Source: Physcomitrium patens (lineage: Eukaryota > Streptophyta > Bryopsida > Funariales > Funariaceae). From it: a stretch of DNA of 64,000 bases. Shown here piece after piece: positions 24,621 through 35,299 of the stretch (position 1 is the stretch's first letter; every line of letters begins with the position of its first letter). Where the stretch lies: assembly GCF_000002425.4 (NCBI RefSeq), contig NC_037262.1, positions 3,416,080 through 3,480,079 of the forward strand, written 5' to 3'. The notes below the pieces were generated by a model. It made no database searches and was not told where the DNA came from. It saw only the letters and a program-made list of their open reading frames with translations. The position numbers and the translations under genes were made by a program.

Positions 24621-26786
24621 TTCTCCTGCTTAGACAAGGTATTCAAATAATGACCAATATCCAATAATTCTCCTTCATAAGATTCTTCAAGAAATAGCTT
24701 GTCTTCTCTGTTGAGATTTGATATTGAATAGAATTTCAATCCGACATCATCAATGTCTTCAACCATTTCGTCCTCCCTCTCGTATCTTGCTCGAGATAGC
24801 ATGTCTGCTACTAAATTGTCCTTTCCAGTGATATGCTTAAATTCTGGATTTAGTGACTTAATATAAGCAATCCATCTCAACATTGCAATATCTGGCATTG
24901 AATAGTTAATAATCATTCCAAGCAATGGCAAGCAATCTATTTCAATTACTACTACTGCCCCAATCAAATAGTCCTTTTCAGCTTTCATAGCCGAAACAAC
25001 TCCCCAAAGTTCTCTTTTGACTTGCGAATATGCACGCTGACGAATACTTAAAACTTTAGTCCCAAATCGAACTGCAAATCTACTCCCATTTGAATCATCT
25101 TGATCCACAGCCCATCTAATGGCAATTGGACTAGCGTCTACAGTAAGAATCACTGGTCTATTGCACTTATAATCAACCTTCCTCAATATTGGAGGTGACA
25201 TCAATAATTTCTTCAATCTTTGCATTGCTTGAATATGCCTTTCTTTCCATTCAAATTGGTAACCCTTGCGTAACAGTTCATATAATAGATCCGCTATGTG
25301 AGCAAAATGAGGGATCCAGATTCGATAAAATACACATGCACCCAAAAACCTGCGAACCTCTGTTAAAGAACCACAATCCTCTTTCATCCTTCCAATTGCA
25401 TCAACTTTAGTCGGATCTGGTTTTCTTCCGTAAGATTCACATAAATGTCCAACAATTACAACCTCTCGCACTCCAAATACGGACTTCATACCCGATAATG
25501 TAAGATGAACTTCTCCAAGCCGAGTTAAAATCTTTTCACAATCTTGTATATGATCAACAACATATTTGCGACACCCCCTCGTATCTAAAGTTTCATCCTT
25601 GTCTCCTTCTCTGCACCCTTTTATAGGAACATCATCCAGAAAAGGCATAGTCTTTTCCGGAATAAAATCTCTCAATACCTTATTCATCCCATTCATCATA
25701 TGTGCAACTGAGTTGGTCGCGCCTTGAGGAAGAGTGCACATTCTAACCAATCCAAGCGGTGTCCTCATCGTTGTCATATCTCTACTTCCTTCGGCAAGTT
25801 GAAATTGATCATAACCTGAATACAAATCACCCATTGAATAGATCGCCCTTCCAGCAAACGCCTCAGCAAATTCATCCACAATAGGTCCAATTCCTGTATT
25901 CCTGACAGTTACAGCATTCACCGGCTGCATATCTTGAATAAACCACAGTGACCCATTCTTCTTAGGTACCGTAAACCATCGACTAGAATACGGCACAAAT
26001 GAAGGTTCTAATATTTTCATCTTTATCTTTTCTTTCAATAGTTCCACCAATTTAGGTAAATGTGCCCTTGGTACTGGAATCGGTCTTAGATTCCAAGGTA
26101 CATGCGGTACAGTGAAGATAACCATAGGTGTTATAATATTTGGATCCACACACCCAATTTCATGAGATTCGAAGGCAAACGATCTACCTTGTTTAGCCAA
26201 CATCTTTTTGAAGCAAGTAATTTCCTCCGGTAATAAAGAACCATCAGAACCAATCTTCAATTCTTCAAAAGTCTCTTCAGTAAACTGATGTCCAATACTC
26301 ATTGGATCTCTTAAACTTGCTTTTTTTGATGCTTCTCCCATTTGTTTTTTAGAATCCTCTGGTAATGGTCCGGCAACAAGCTTTACCTTCTTATCTGCCG
26401 TTTTATATCTTGTCTCTACTGTGACTTCTGGTGCTTGAAAAGATTCAAGCATGGTATAAACCTCTCTCGAATGAATCTCAACAATCTTATCATTATCCCC
26501 TAACCCAATAGATGTAATCAATTCCAATGAATTTTCCAGCCCATTTTCTTCATAAACACCCAAAATCCTCTCATCATCTTGCAATGTACCTATCTTGCGT
26601 AATTGTCCTTCAATATCATATAATCTTTTTCTTTCTTTTCTTTTAAAATCATCAACTTTCTTATACATAATATTTCCATTCTCCAATATACCAATAAAAC
26701 TCGCATCAAAGGCACCTTCATCTCGCGAGAGTACCTCCTCTTTTGTACCTCCATAATCTCGCTTTACAGTGGTACCTCCCCAAAAT
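24506..26786 (-). pseudogene. Reverse transcriptase-RNase H of B
   Basis: A long open frame (ATG at 26686; homology appears to extend upstream to about 26786, where the frame shifts relative to gag-protease). RT motifs: SRWFTVPKKNGSLWFIQDM, YSMGDLYSGYDQFQL, LGLVRMCTLPQGATNS and the catalytic FLDDVPIKG (about 25626-25643), with F where most gypsy elements have Y. RNase H: LTVDASPIAIRW, KRELWGVVSAMK and IEIDCLPLLG supply the acidic residues, followed by ITGKDNLVADMLSR. This block is intact over about 726 codons, the longest open frame in the window. Its 3' end reads out of frame into integrase. Confidence 0.9.
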
Positions 26787-26871
26787 CCTTAAACCCTTCA
26801 ACAATCTTTGGCAATGGTTTCTCCCTCAACCTATCTCGATTCCGTTCATGGTTAGGAGGTACTGTTAGAAA

Positions 26872-29136
26872 TTATACAGCTTTCCTCCCATCTTCGCTCC
26901 GTACCCTTGCATAAGCAGAACCATCGTCAAGTACCTTGGTTTCCATCCATGTTGCTGTGATATAAGGTTGTCCTAAAATCAACGGAGAAGACATTGTATC
27001 TTGAACGAAGAAATGTTGCTCTGTAGCAACATCCCCAATCCGAATTTTGACATCTGGACAAGCTCCATATAATTCGCCTCGTGTGCTATTAGCTGCTCGT
27101 ATTGCCCATCCATGTTCCATATCAATTGGCCATTTTTTCTTCTTATAAAGATCTTTAGACATGAGATTTATTTCAGAACCATGGTCCACCAAAGCAACTA
27201 TTGGTTCTTCTATATCTCCTACCTTCACCAATACCTCAGTAGTTGCCCTTGCCCAATGCTTTTGAGTATAATGGCTCAAAGTTTCCATTTCCTTGTCACA
27301 AGAATCTTCGAAACGTACTCGCTGATTATACCCATTCTTTTCATTTGTTGGTTGCTTGTAACCAATATCAACCTCTTCTTCATCTCTACATATTCTTGCA
27401 TCAATAGCATGACTCATTCCAGTTTCGCTCATTAATTGCCTCTTTCGCTTAATGCTGTCAATGATAACATCATGAAACTCCTTCTTTGCAATTCCCAAGA
27501 CTTCTTTCAATGTGAATTCCACCTTAGCGTTTAATATACGTTCTTCCAACACCCCTTTCAAATTTGTTGCCGCTTCAATGTCAGAAAGTAGCTTATAAGC
27601 AATTGATTTGCCCTTATCTTTTGTCTCCGTTGTTTTTTCTCGCAATGATGCTGAGGTATCCTTTATAGGCAATTCTTGTGAAGCTGCCTCCCGAGCCTTG
27701 TCTCTTCGAGTTTGCCTCTTAAAAGAATTTCCTTCTCTAGTATCATTAAAATTTCCTCGTCTTTTTTCTTCTATCAAAGCTTCATGTTGGCTCTTAGCAA
27801 TATATGCATGAACTGAAAGAGACTCAACAGGATCCTCCCAACCTGTTCTTCCTCGTATTGTAGCTGCAGTTCTCAATAACGCTTCTCGAGGTAATTTCCC
27901 TTCTTGCATTGTAGAAACGGCAGAAGCCCAAAACTCACTAGTTTCCGTACTTCTACCAATTTCATCATCTACTGTAGCACCATAACTTGCACTTCTTCGT
28001 GCTGTTGTTTCATACTCTTTTAGGTAATCTTGAACCAATGCTCTCATTCCTCCCTTGCCAAAATTGGTTTGAAGAAGATCCTCTCTATTTTTCAATGCTA
28101 TCTTCCCATCTTTCCAGCAAATAATTCCCTGCCGTATCATATTATTAAATTCATTGCAATCTTTTCTAGTGTGTAAAGCATCATCACACCAAATGCATCT
28201 TTGTACATATCCTTGTTTTGAAACATTCTTCGAATTGTTTATAGAAGTATTCTCTTCAAGTCTTGCCAATTTGATTTGAAGATCTCGCATTTCTCGTATA
28301 ATTTCTTCCATACCCATATCTGCTTTCTTTGACAAGGATGTCGAAGGTTGAACTGTAGGCATTGTCGGTGGTGTTGTACGTACTGGAGCTTTGGGTGCTT
28401 GTACTGTTTTCGGAATATTGCTCCTATCCTTCCTCCTTTCTTTTTTTGTAAGCAACCCCACCGCATCTTCAACGTTCTTCCACTTCGTTGTCAATCCTTC
28501 ATCTTCTTCTTTGTCTTCAAGAAGGGGTTCTAATTTCTCTTGCAATTCTCCATCAGCAGCTTGAAGAAATAGATCAACTTTGTTCGGCTCCAATGTCAAT
28601 TTTTCTACCTTCGATAATTGAGAGTACTGCCTCTCAAATTCCCTTAGTAGCTCTGTTGCTTGCAAATTCTTATTGGGCCGTTCAATCCATCCCAGAAACA
28701 GCTTCTTAGTAACGCGATCAGCATCTTCCAAGAAATATTCGTCTTTCAATGCATGTGAAAAATCCTCCCATGAATTTCCACAACGATCCGTAATTGATGT
28801 AATGTGGTCCCTTATCTCCGGTATCGTGGCAAGTCCAAATAGTGCAACCATTTTCTTCTCAGAAACCCGATTTAATTCCATTTCACGAACATAACATCTT
28901 AAATACCTTGAAATATTCCTCCCATCAAATTGATCAATTTTATTGACCACTGCTTGCAATGCTTTGGTTGCCAAAGCTTCCTTTCAATCATTGCTTTGCT
29001 GTTGCTGCATTGACAATGAGAAGGCTTGAAACAAACTAGCAATAGACGGATCCATGTGCATACCTTGTCCTTTAGAAGACTCCCCACCAGAAACTTCTCC
29101 CAAAAATCCTTCAAAATTTTTATTTTCGTTTTCCAT
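26872..29136 (-). pseudogene. gag-protease of B, one internal stop
   Basis: The start ATG at 29136-29134 gives MENENKNFEGF, and the frame is interrupted by TGA at 28986-28984 (probably CGA before). It contains a capsid-like region (FDGRNISRYLRCYVREMEL), a canonical CCHC knuckle CIWCDDALHTRKDC (28197-28156) and, near the end, an aspartic protease with ALVDHGSEINLM (about 27195-27160) and SSPLILGQPYITA. The terminal TAA at 26874-26872 most likely replaced CAA, since homology seems to continue towards pol. DHGS in place of DSGS looks like a feature of this lineage rather than damage, but that is from memory. Confidence 0.88.
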
Positions 29137-29185
29137 AAAAATAAAGATAAAATCAACCGAAATACAATACCTTGTACCTCAAGCG

Positions 29186-29203
29186 TTCACGTCGGGTTCA
29201 CCA
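29186..29203 (-). other. Primer-binding site of B (tRNA-Trp-like)
   Basis: Four bases inside the 5' LTR the minus strand reads TGGTGAACCCGACGTGAA. This is complementary over 18 nt to the 3' end of plant nuclear tRNA-Trp (CCA tail plus acceptor and T arm), as I recall that tRNA. Confidence 0.7.
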
Positions 29204-29207
29204 CTTA

Positions 29208-30543
29208 TGTCGTATTACGTGCTTTCCTGCTCGACAACGCGTCGGGTGTCTGGCTGTAGAAGGTAGTATGGAGATTCGCCGATAGTCAAGCAGTCTATCA
29301 GTTTTTGACTGCTGGAATATAAACGACTGCAACAATGTACCGTAAATCTATACGGATGCTCTTCGACTGCTTGTCGAAGTCTTTTTTTTTTTTTTTGCCC
29401 CAGCCGGTAGGTCTCTAGACGTTACAGAGAACCCCGAACAACCCAAACTGTTAATCTTCAATACCCCTTTGTACTTACGATCTTGTATCCACTGACTGTC
29501 CTGTTAGATTAATGCAATAAATTTCATTCACTCCGCATACTCAATCCTATAGACACCCTTTTAATCCTTCAATCACAGACATAACTCGATTTTACAAAAC
29601 AGTCAAGAGTATTCAACCCCACTTCATTTAAAAATCCCAATACACCATTACAACACTGACTTCAGCAACGATTGCCTCAATCTTCCCAAAACTCTACGAA
29701 GAAGAAAAATCCAAATTCTATGTCTTTCCTTCCTCGACCCGAAGCATGAAGCTCCTCGCTCTAATTCCCTTGATCTTCCAAACCCTCCAATGAAAACCGA
29801 ACTGGTAACCTTCCAAAAGCTTGAAAAACTCGCTCCCCCCCCCGATTCCCCCCTAACCTTATCCTCTGAATTTCTTCAATCTTCCATCTTAGATCCGGAA
29901 TTGGCTCCCACCGTCAGAGCTTAGATCGGAAATTGGCTCACGTCCTCAAGGCCTTCTCCTCCGTTTTTACTTTTAAGAGATCCATTTACCGTAAACAACG
30001 TTCCCTGAAACGGCACAGAGAACAGGACGGCCCGAAATAGAATCGAAACCCCGTAATCGGGACCACATTGAGTCGCCCGACCAATTCAGGTCCCATATTG
30101 AGTAAGATGCCCGTAGTAACCTGGATGCTCGCGTAATTGGGTCAAATTGGTCTTCGTGTCAGACTGGCTGAGGCCCGTAGTAAGACCTGGATTTTCCCGT
30201 AACTAGACTGCATTGGGTTGCCCCATCAATACAGGTCTCATATTAGGTAAGAGGACCCGGATTGGATTCTTGAAATTGGATCCAATTGGCTCTTCAAACC
30301 CGTCGTGTGAATTGGTCCTTCTCATCCTGCTAACTCGTTATTAGAATCGAATGGAGTATTTCAGTATGCCCCGGCTGACTGTAACGGGGTGACTGAACCT
30401 GACCACTCAGTATTTGCGCTGGAGTTTGTCGATGCTCCCAATATTCGAGGTAACTGAATATTAATAAAATTCCCCTTCTTTTTTTTATTTTTTATTTTTA
30501 TTTATTTTTTATTTTCACTGTATACTCGTGTTACAACACGACA
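29208..30543 (-). repeat. 5' LTR of B
   Basis: 1336 bp, from TGTCGTATTACG to ACACGACA, with a short inverted terminal repeat TGTCGT/ACGACA. It is better preserved at its ends than the 3' LTR. A T-rich run lies at about 30478-30512. Confidence 0.95.
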
Positions 30544-30547
30544 GCGC
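30544..30547. other. Target-site duplication of B, right copy (GCGC)
   Basis: A second copy of the 4-mer at 21886-21889. The A integrase frame resumes immediately after it with GTA AAC CAA. Confidence 0.85.
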
Positions 30548-31298
30548 GTAAACCAAGTCTTGGAGCAATATTTAAGGTGTACTATCAACTACCAACAAGA
30601 TGATTGGACAACCTTTCTGCCATTGGCAGAGTTTGCTTATAATAATACGGTACATTCTTCCACGCAACAAACACCTTTCTTTGCCAATTATGGCTATCAA
30701 CCACGACTTGATACTTTTGATTTTTTAAAAGTTGATAATCCTGCAGCAGAAGATATGGCAAATCGGTTGTCAGAGTTACATGCAATAATGAAGACGCAAT
30801 TGAAGGAAGCTCAAGAATGACAGAAGATAAACGCAGATCTATATCGTAAGGAGCAACCACAAATCAACGTGGGTGATAAGGTATGGCTACTTCGTCACAA
30901 TATCAAGACTACTCGACCTTGTGACAAGTTGGACTATCGTAGGCTTGGCCCCTTTTTCTGTTTCTGAACAGATCAACTCAGTTGCATATCGGTTACATCT
31001 ACCGGAGTCAATGAAGATCCATCTTGTATTTCACGTGTCTCTTCTTGAACCATATAAGACAGTGGATATACAAGGAAGAAGACAAATGCCACCGCCTCCT
31101 ATAGAAGTAGATAATAATGAAGAATTTGAGGTGGAAGAGATATTAGACTCAAGGCGGCGCCGAAATAAGCTGGAATATCTTGTTCATTGGCGCGGATATG
31201 ATATTAGTGAACGCACATGGGAGCCATCCAGGAATCTAGGAAATGCATCAGCTAAAGTCAAAGTTTTTTATCAACGACATCCATCAAAACCAAGATGA
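30548..31298 (+). pseudogene. Integrase C-terminus and chromodomain of A
   Basis: This continues the integrase after B (VNQVLEQYLRCTINY, then FAYNNTVHSSTQQTPF and GYQPR). A TGA at 30818-30820 and a 1-nt insertion in a T run near 30953 break the frame. A GPF-like segment and the LVFHVSLLEPY module follow. The chromodomain (about 31120-31240) has EFEVEEILDSR, LEYLVHWRGY and TWEP, with the conserved aromatic positions. Pol ends at 31296-31298. Chromodomains in such elements bind modified histone tails and direct integration to heterochromatin, which fits the self-nesting seen here. Confidence 0.9.
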
Positions 31299-31392
31299 AA
31301 ATCTCTCTTATAAAAGAGACAAGATTGAGGCAAGATAACATTCAATTTTCTATCCTTGTTTGTAATTTCTTTGCATTTGTGATGCTAATTAG

Positions 31393-31815
31393 ATCGAGAG
31401 CCAACAACCAACGGATTCAACTCAAGAACCTTTGTTTGTTGACCTGCCGGACGAGACATTACGATTGTCACAACCTTCAAGACGACGCAATCGAGATGAA
31501 GATCTTCAAGAACGACATGTTCTTCCTCGAATAGATGGTGAGATACAACGCGTTTGGTATCACGATTTGGGAAGGGACTCTCGATGTTTGGTGATTTTGC
31601 TAGAGGTAGGAACAACTCCTGATGGTGTTCCAAATATTCTATTCGAAGGAAGTTACGAAGGCCTCAACAATGATAGAATAACTGGGTGGTCTTCCCGCCC
31701 TGGTATGGGACACTACCGATGGTTGAGAGGCCCTATCAATCATCTTCGAAGAGAACAGAGATCAGAGTATGTGGCGAATACAATTTGTCGCATCATAGAT
31801 TTCCCCAATATATGA
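31393..31815 (+). CDS. ORF4 of A: conserved small ORF downstream of pol, function unknown
   Basis: The frame is open for 140 codons and ends at TGA 31813-31815, about 30 nt before the polypurine tract and 94 nt after the pol stop. The codon at the homologous start is ATC here, ATG in copy C and ATA in D, G and X, so the start seems lost in A. The N-terminus is Q- and T-rich (ESQQPTDSTQEP), the middle is arginine-rich (QPSRRRNRDED), and the C-terminal half carries the best conserved blocks: LVILLEVGTTPDG, YEGLNNDRITGWSS, HYRWLRGPIN and EYVANTICRIIDF. No signal peptide, membrane segment or known domain is recognised. It may be a nucleic-acid-binding accessory protein, but that is a guess. Confidence 0.6.
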   Translation: MESQQPTDSTQEPLFVDLPDETLRLSQPSRRRNRDEDLQERHVLPRIDGEIQRVWYHDLGRDSRCLVILLEVGTTPDGVPNILFEGSYEGLNNDRITGWSSRPGMGHYRWLRGPINHLRREQRSEYVANTICRIIDFPNI

Positions 31816-31842
31816 TGACCGCTCCTTGTGGAACTCGTCTCT

Positions 31843-31857
31843 AGAAGGGGGGGGTAA
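31843..31857 (+). other. Polypurine tract of A
   Basis: AGAAGGGGGGGGTAA sits directly before the 3' LTR start TGTCACGG. Confidence 0.85.
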
Positions 31858-32409
31858 TGTCACGGCCATAATCATGTAAGCTAATAATTACTTATAGAAA
31901 TAGGTAGAAGTAAGTAAAAGTAGATAAAAGTAAGTTAATTCTATAATATTTAATATAGAAGCTTCCTAGAAACTTCCTAGACGCTGCTTTGACTTCATAG
32001 GTGTCTTTAATTGACTTTTTGGATTAGAAACATGGTCAACAAGTTGGCCATGTGCCACACATGTTGTTAGCTTGAAGATCAAGCTAACTATGTGGCCCAC
32101 ACGTAGAAAAACTTGCCTTGTAAGTCAAGGCATGTGTCCTACAAAGTCAACACATATTGGAGGTCCTATAGAACGTCGCCACGTAGCCCCTAGTTAGATA
32201 GTATATATAGAGACAAGAGTGAAGGCTTCTTCACTCTTGTCAACTCCTTTCTTGCTTCTAGTCCAGGTTCAAGAGTCTTTAGTTTCTTGTCTTGTGGCAA
32301 TAGCCATTCCAGTTTCCTTTTAATATACCTACTTGTTTATACTTTGACTTATTATATCGAGATAGCCTTTTGGTGTATATTTTCTCTCATCGAGTCTTTG
32401 TCCTTGACA
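31858..32409 (+). repeat. 3' LTR of A (type I, 552 bp)
   Basis: It runs from TGTCACGGCC to TCCTTGACA, the partner of 17377-17928, and is followed by the TATCC duplication. Confidence 0.95.
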
Positions 32410-32414
32410 TATCC
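32410..32414. other. Target-site duplication of A, right copy (TATCC)
   Basis: Identical to 17372-17376. Confidence 0.9.
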
Positions 32415-33840
32415 ACACCAATGAACAAGATATTCAAACATATTTCAGCATCGCCTTGAGTCTAAGACTTCTTCTACCTCAAATTATTAATTATTATCTA
32501 TTTTTATAGAAAGAGGTGGCATTTGTCTTCTTCCCAAAATATTCACTGTCTTATACGGCTTAAGAAGGAACATGTGAATTATAAGGTAGATTTTCATAGA
32601 CTTTGATAGATGTAATCGATAAGCAACAGGATTGATTTTTTTACAAATAGAAAAAAGATCTCAGCCTACGATAATCAAACTTATTACAAGAACGAGTAGT
32701 CCTAATATTGTGACAAAGTAACCATACCTTATCATCTATGTTGAATTGTGGTTGCTCCTTGCGATAGGCATCCGCGTTGGTCTTTTGCCATCTTTGAGCT
32801 TCTTTTAATTGTATCTTCATTGTTGCATGTAGCTCTGACAAATGATTTGCTAAATCTTCTGCCAGAGGATTATCAACTTTTGAAAAGTCAAAAGTATCAA
32901 GTTGTGGATGATAACTATAATTAATAAAGAAAGATATTTATTGAGTAGAAGAATGTACTGAATTATTGTATGCAAACTTTGCCAATGGCAAATGAGTTGT
33001 CAAACCATCTTCATGATAATTGATAGTACACCTAAAATATTGTTTCAAAATTTGGTTCATCCATTCTACTTGCCCATTAGTTTGAAAGTGAAAAGTCAAA
33101 GAAAGCTTTATGTCCATCGATAGAATCTTGAATAAGGTTCTTTTAAATCTTGATACAAATTCAGTCCCCCTATTTGATATAATATCCTCTGGCAATCCAT
33201 GATAGCGATAGATATTTTTAATAAAAAGCTTAATTATTTCTTCACTTGAAATAGATTTTGTATATAGTATAAAATGTGCCATTTTGGTGAAGTAATCTGT
33301 AATTATGAATATGGAATCATGTGAACCTAAGATTGGAAGATCCATGATAAAATCCATAGAAACAATAGACCATGTTTGTTTTAAAATAGATAGCAGTTGA
33401 AGTAGTCAAAAAGGTCTATGGCGAGGAGTTTTGGATCTTGAACAAGTATCATACCATTACATAAAGTCTTTTATCGCCTTCCATATTTGCGACCACCAAA
33501 AATCTCTAGATATAAGTTCTAAAGTCTTATTGTATCCAAAATGTCCTACTGCTAGAAAGTCATGACGTACTTGAAAAATACATAAACATGCTTCTCTTTC
33601 TGGAATATATAGGCATCCTTCAAAATAAAGAAGGTTGTTCTTGAACTCAAACTTTGAAATATTATGAAACTTAAAAGAAAGATTTTTGATATTATGAACA
33701 AGAGGATCAAAAGACATACTTAATTGGATTTGCTTGATAAAAGTTGAATCAATAGTCAATGTTGATTTTATTGCTTGAAGATGAAAATACTTGGATTTCA
33801 AGAGAATCATTCTTTATTAATCAAAAGATGTATCTCTTTC
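32415..33840 (-). pseudogene. Integrase and chromodomain N-terminal part of C
   Basis: Minus-strand blocks match A: 33810-33457 covers the integrase N-terminal zinc region (RHDFLAVGHFGYNKTLELISRDFWW); 33357-32938 covers the core (MDFIMDLPI, IFIITDYFTKMAHF, ISNRGTEFVSRF, FQTNGQVEWMNQ). The second catalytic aspartate has become Asn (SNR) and the triad is damaged. The stretch 32841-32641 holds the region before the chromodomain, which runs down to 32415, where A interrupts it. Confidence 0.8.
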
Positions 33841-33879
33841 TTTTGGTGCAAGAAAATGACATCTAGAAATGGCATCTAA

Positions 33880-35296
33880 TAGACTTTGTTATTTTTTATG
33901 TTGATAAGTAATCTTAAAATTGAATCTAGATCAAGACATGTTCTAACAGGCTTAATAATCATTCAAAATACGTATTGATATGAAGTACTCAAGGTTCTTA
34001 TGATCCATATATATGATAATTAGACTTGAAGCATCTTCTAGATAATAACAACATTCTTGAAATGAATCCACAATTGCAAAGAGCTCTTTATCATGGATCT
34101 CATAATTAATTTCAGTTGCTAAAAATTTCATGGAATAAAAAGCTACTAGATGGAATTTATTATATGTTTCTATTTATGACAACACAGCACCTATAGCAAA
34201 GTCTAACGTATCTATTTTTATAAAAAATACCTTGAAAAAGTTGATGCGATACAAGATTGGTACAAAAATAATTTTTTTTTAAAGCATCAAATGATGCTTT
34301 TGTTTCTTTATTCTACTTAATTTTATCTTTACAAGTCAAACATGAAAGTTGAGCTATAGAGTGAAAAAAGTTCTTGATGAAAATTCTATAGTAATTAGTA
34401 AAGCTTAAAAAATATTACACATCTCATACTGTTCTTGGAATCTTCCAATGTATAATAGGTTGGACCTTCTAGGGATCCATCATAAGGCCTTTGTTGAAAA
34501 TGATGTATCCTAAAAATTCAACTTGAGTAATGTAGAATACACACTTTTCTAACTTGACATATAATCCTACATCTCTAAGTTTTTGTAGTACATGATGGAC
34601 ATGAAGTTCATGTTCTTTTGTATTATTAGAATAGATTAAAATATCGTTTGAATAACAAATGACAAAATCATCTAAAAATTCATAAAAATAATCATTCATA
34701 AGATGTTGAAAAGCAATTGATGCATTCGTGAGTCCAAAAGGTATGATATTATATTCAAAATATCCATACCTAGTTCAAATAGTAATCTTCCATTCATTTC
34801 TTTTGATACGAATTAAGTTGTATGCTCCTTGTAGATGTATTTTGGTATAGATCTTTGTTTGATTGAATTGGTCAAGAAGTCCTAAAATCGAAGGCAAAAG
34901 ATACCTATTCTTGATAGTGATCTCATTGAGTCCTCGATAATTCACACACATCCGCAAAGATTCATCTTTCTTCTTCACAAATAAGATAGGAGCTCCAATT
35001 GGAAATTTAGAATGGCATATGAAGTGTCTTGCCAAGTTTTCATCAATGAATTCTTTTAATAGAGCCAATTCATTGTATGATAAGCTATAGATTGGTCTAA
35101 ATGGTGGTTGAGCTGCGTCTTGTAAATCAATTGAACAATCATAAGATCGATGCTTTGGAAGAATATCTGTATTTTTTTTAAAAAAAACATCTTGAAATTC
35201 TTCATATTTACCAGGAATACCACTTGACATTTTTTCACCATTAGAAATAGGTATAGCATATATTACAAAAGATGATCCTTCTTTTGTAGCATGCAT
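33880..35296 (-). pseudogene. Reverse transcriptase-RNase H remnant of C
   Basis: A stretch open from 35296 to 34775 encodes the protease-RT linker and RT fingers ([32 protein letters not shown]). 34699-34469 carries the polymerase box region (VICYSNDILIYS), where the catalytic YLDD has become YSND. RNase H relics extend to about 33880. The first catalytic aspartate motif (TKIDL) reads TKIHL, so two active-site aspartates are lost. Confidence 0.8.
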
Positions 35297-35299
35297 AAA

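Larger units (their letters stand above)
21890..30543 (-). mobile_element. Element B: Ty3/gypsy element of a distinct lineage with no recognised chromodomain
   Basis: It is 8654 bp with LTRs at 29208-30543 (5') and 21890-23223 (3'), a tRNA-Trp-like primer site and a polypurine tract, flanked by GCGC. The order on the minus strand is gag-protease, RT-RNase H, integrase. Distinctive features are a protease DHGS motif, an FLDD polymerase box and SRWFTVPKKNGSLWFIQDM; from memory these resemble a gypsy group common in fungal genomes. I see no chromodomain. Two frameshifts and four in-frame stops inactivate it. GC content is visibly higher than in neighbouring elements. Confidence 0.92.
17377..32409 (+). 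mobile_element. Element A: near-complete Tcn1-like Ty3/gypsy chromovirus (type I), interrupted by B
   Basis: It has 552-bp LTRs at 17377-17928 and 31858-32409, bounded by TGTC...GACA, and a perfect TATCC duplication. The internal order is gag with zinc knuckle, protease, RT, RNase H, integrase, chromodomain, ORF4 and polypurine tract. Without B it is about 6.4 kb. The LTRs differ by only about a dozen bases by eye, so it is the youngest clear chromovirus here, yet it carries several in-frame stops and small indels and is probably inactive. The chromodomain plus gypsy gene order place it among chromoviruses. Confidence 0.95.

Noticed and set aside
29186-29203. A tRNA-Trp gene
   Set aside because: Only the 3' end of the tRNA is matched, next to an LTR; no other tRNA arms are present, so it is a primer-binding site.
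23206-29266. Numerous plus-strand open frames across element B
   Set aside because: They are antisense to gag, pol and integrase of B and show no motifs.
21890-30543. Direct claim of horizontal transfer of B from a fungus
   Set aside because: The resemblance is from memory, the element is decayed, and the primer site fits a plant tRNA; no phylogeny can be made here.
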